Of a DNA stretch of 64,000 bases, positions 63,561-64,000 are shown piece after piece; position 1 is the stretch's first letter, and each line of letters opens with the position of its first letter. The notes under the pieces were generated by a model. That model did no database searches, was not told the DNA's origin, and worked only from the letters and a program-made list of their open reading frames with translations. A program made the translations under genes and the position numbers. The DNA is from Aspidiotus rigidus (Eukaryota > Arthropoda > Insecta > Hemiptera > Diaspididae), in the NCBI GenBank assembly GCA_035079385.1, contig JAVHKY010000056.1, positions 1,674,001 through 1,738,000 on the forward strand, read 5' to 3'.

Positions 63561-64000
63561 CTGAAAATAAAATAAAAATCAATCACTAAGCTGAAATTTG
63601 TTTAAAACTTGAACATAGTCAATTCATTTGCTAAAACCAATTTGCGGCCCACTATCAGGTAGAATACAGTTTTCGTTGTGGCCTTGTAAACTTGAGATAC
63701 CGAGGTGCGATCCGATTTTTTCTATATTTTCCTACTTGTCCACAGACTTGGACTGGGTGCAAGAGGCAGGTGTGGTTAATAGTATATTACAATCCAAGCG
63801 TGTACATTTGAGATCAATCACTCACTTTGTGTAGACCTGTCACGTACTATTTTTGATGTACAAAATACCAACCGACAAGGCGAAAAACATAGATATGATC
63901 CAAATTATTTCACTTTTTTTTCGGCATATGAAGACATTAATATACTCAGTATACTTGTACCACGTATGATGATTCAAAAATTATTCTAAATAAGAAGTCT
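63561..64000. other. Right edge, possible last intron of the minus-strand gene
   Basis: Open frames exist on both strands (plus 63628-63834; minus about 63740-63640) but they contradict each other and carry no known domain. Confidence 0.25.

Noticed and set aside
63628..63834. Plus-strand frame ending DLDWVQEAGVVNSIL..., and an overlapping minus-strand frame SSLQGHNENCILPDSG...
   Set aside because: The two contradict each other, both are short, and neither matches a family I know or has full splice support.

Overview
This is a eukaryotic, AT-rich, transposon-laden window. The genes have short GT-AG introns, animal-specific families (a Fray/OSR1-type kinase, an Fsn/FBXO45-type F-box-SPRY protein, a FoxL2-like forkhead factor) and arthropod-type transposons (BEL/Pao, R1-clade LINE, Penelope-like, hAT-type MITEs). 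I infer an insect. A hemipteran is a guess from general repeat texture, not something the sequence proves.

Layout. 1-8.6 kb is gene-poor: an inverted array of ~163-bp satellite units, a relic of a Penelope-like GIY-YIG domain, a decayed Gypsy integrase tail, and a three-level nest of inverted-repeat elements. 8.62-14.87 kb is one intact BEL/Pao retrotransposon on the minus strand with near-identical LTRs, a 5-bp target duplication and a single 1749-codon ORF. 16.07-19.30 kb is a ten-exon minus-strand fray (OXSR1/STK39) gene. 20.27-25.03 kb is bounded by ~35-bp inverted repeats and holds a 5'-truncated R1-clade LINE abutting a perfect ~700-bp (AAT)n array. 25.55-29.08 kb is the three-exon plus-strand Fsn gene. 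30.8-32.7 kb is a palindromic foldback repeat next to a Penelope-like fragment. 35.48-57.56 kb is a nine-exon plus-strand forkhead gene whose splice phases all agree. Its introns carry two nearly identical dead Penelope-like copies, the second fused to the 3' end of an R1-clade LINE inside the intron that splits the forkhead domain. 57.6-63.5 kb has no recognised gene but several MITEs. A probable 14-codon terminal exon of a further minus-strand gene lies at 63.5 kb.

The three host genes are not an operon or pathway. Fray is a WNK-activated kinase controlling cation-chloride cotransporters, Fsn is the substrate receptor of a synaptic ubiquitin ligase, and FoxL2 is a transcription factor. What unites the window is heavy insertion of transposons in introns and spacers, with the coding exons left intact. 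Exon coordinates were derived by eye from splice signals, reading phase and family similarity; no alignment or search was run.
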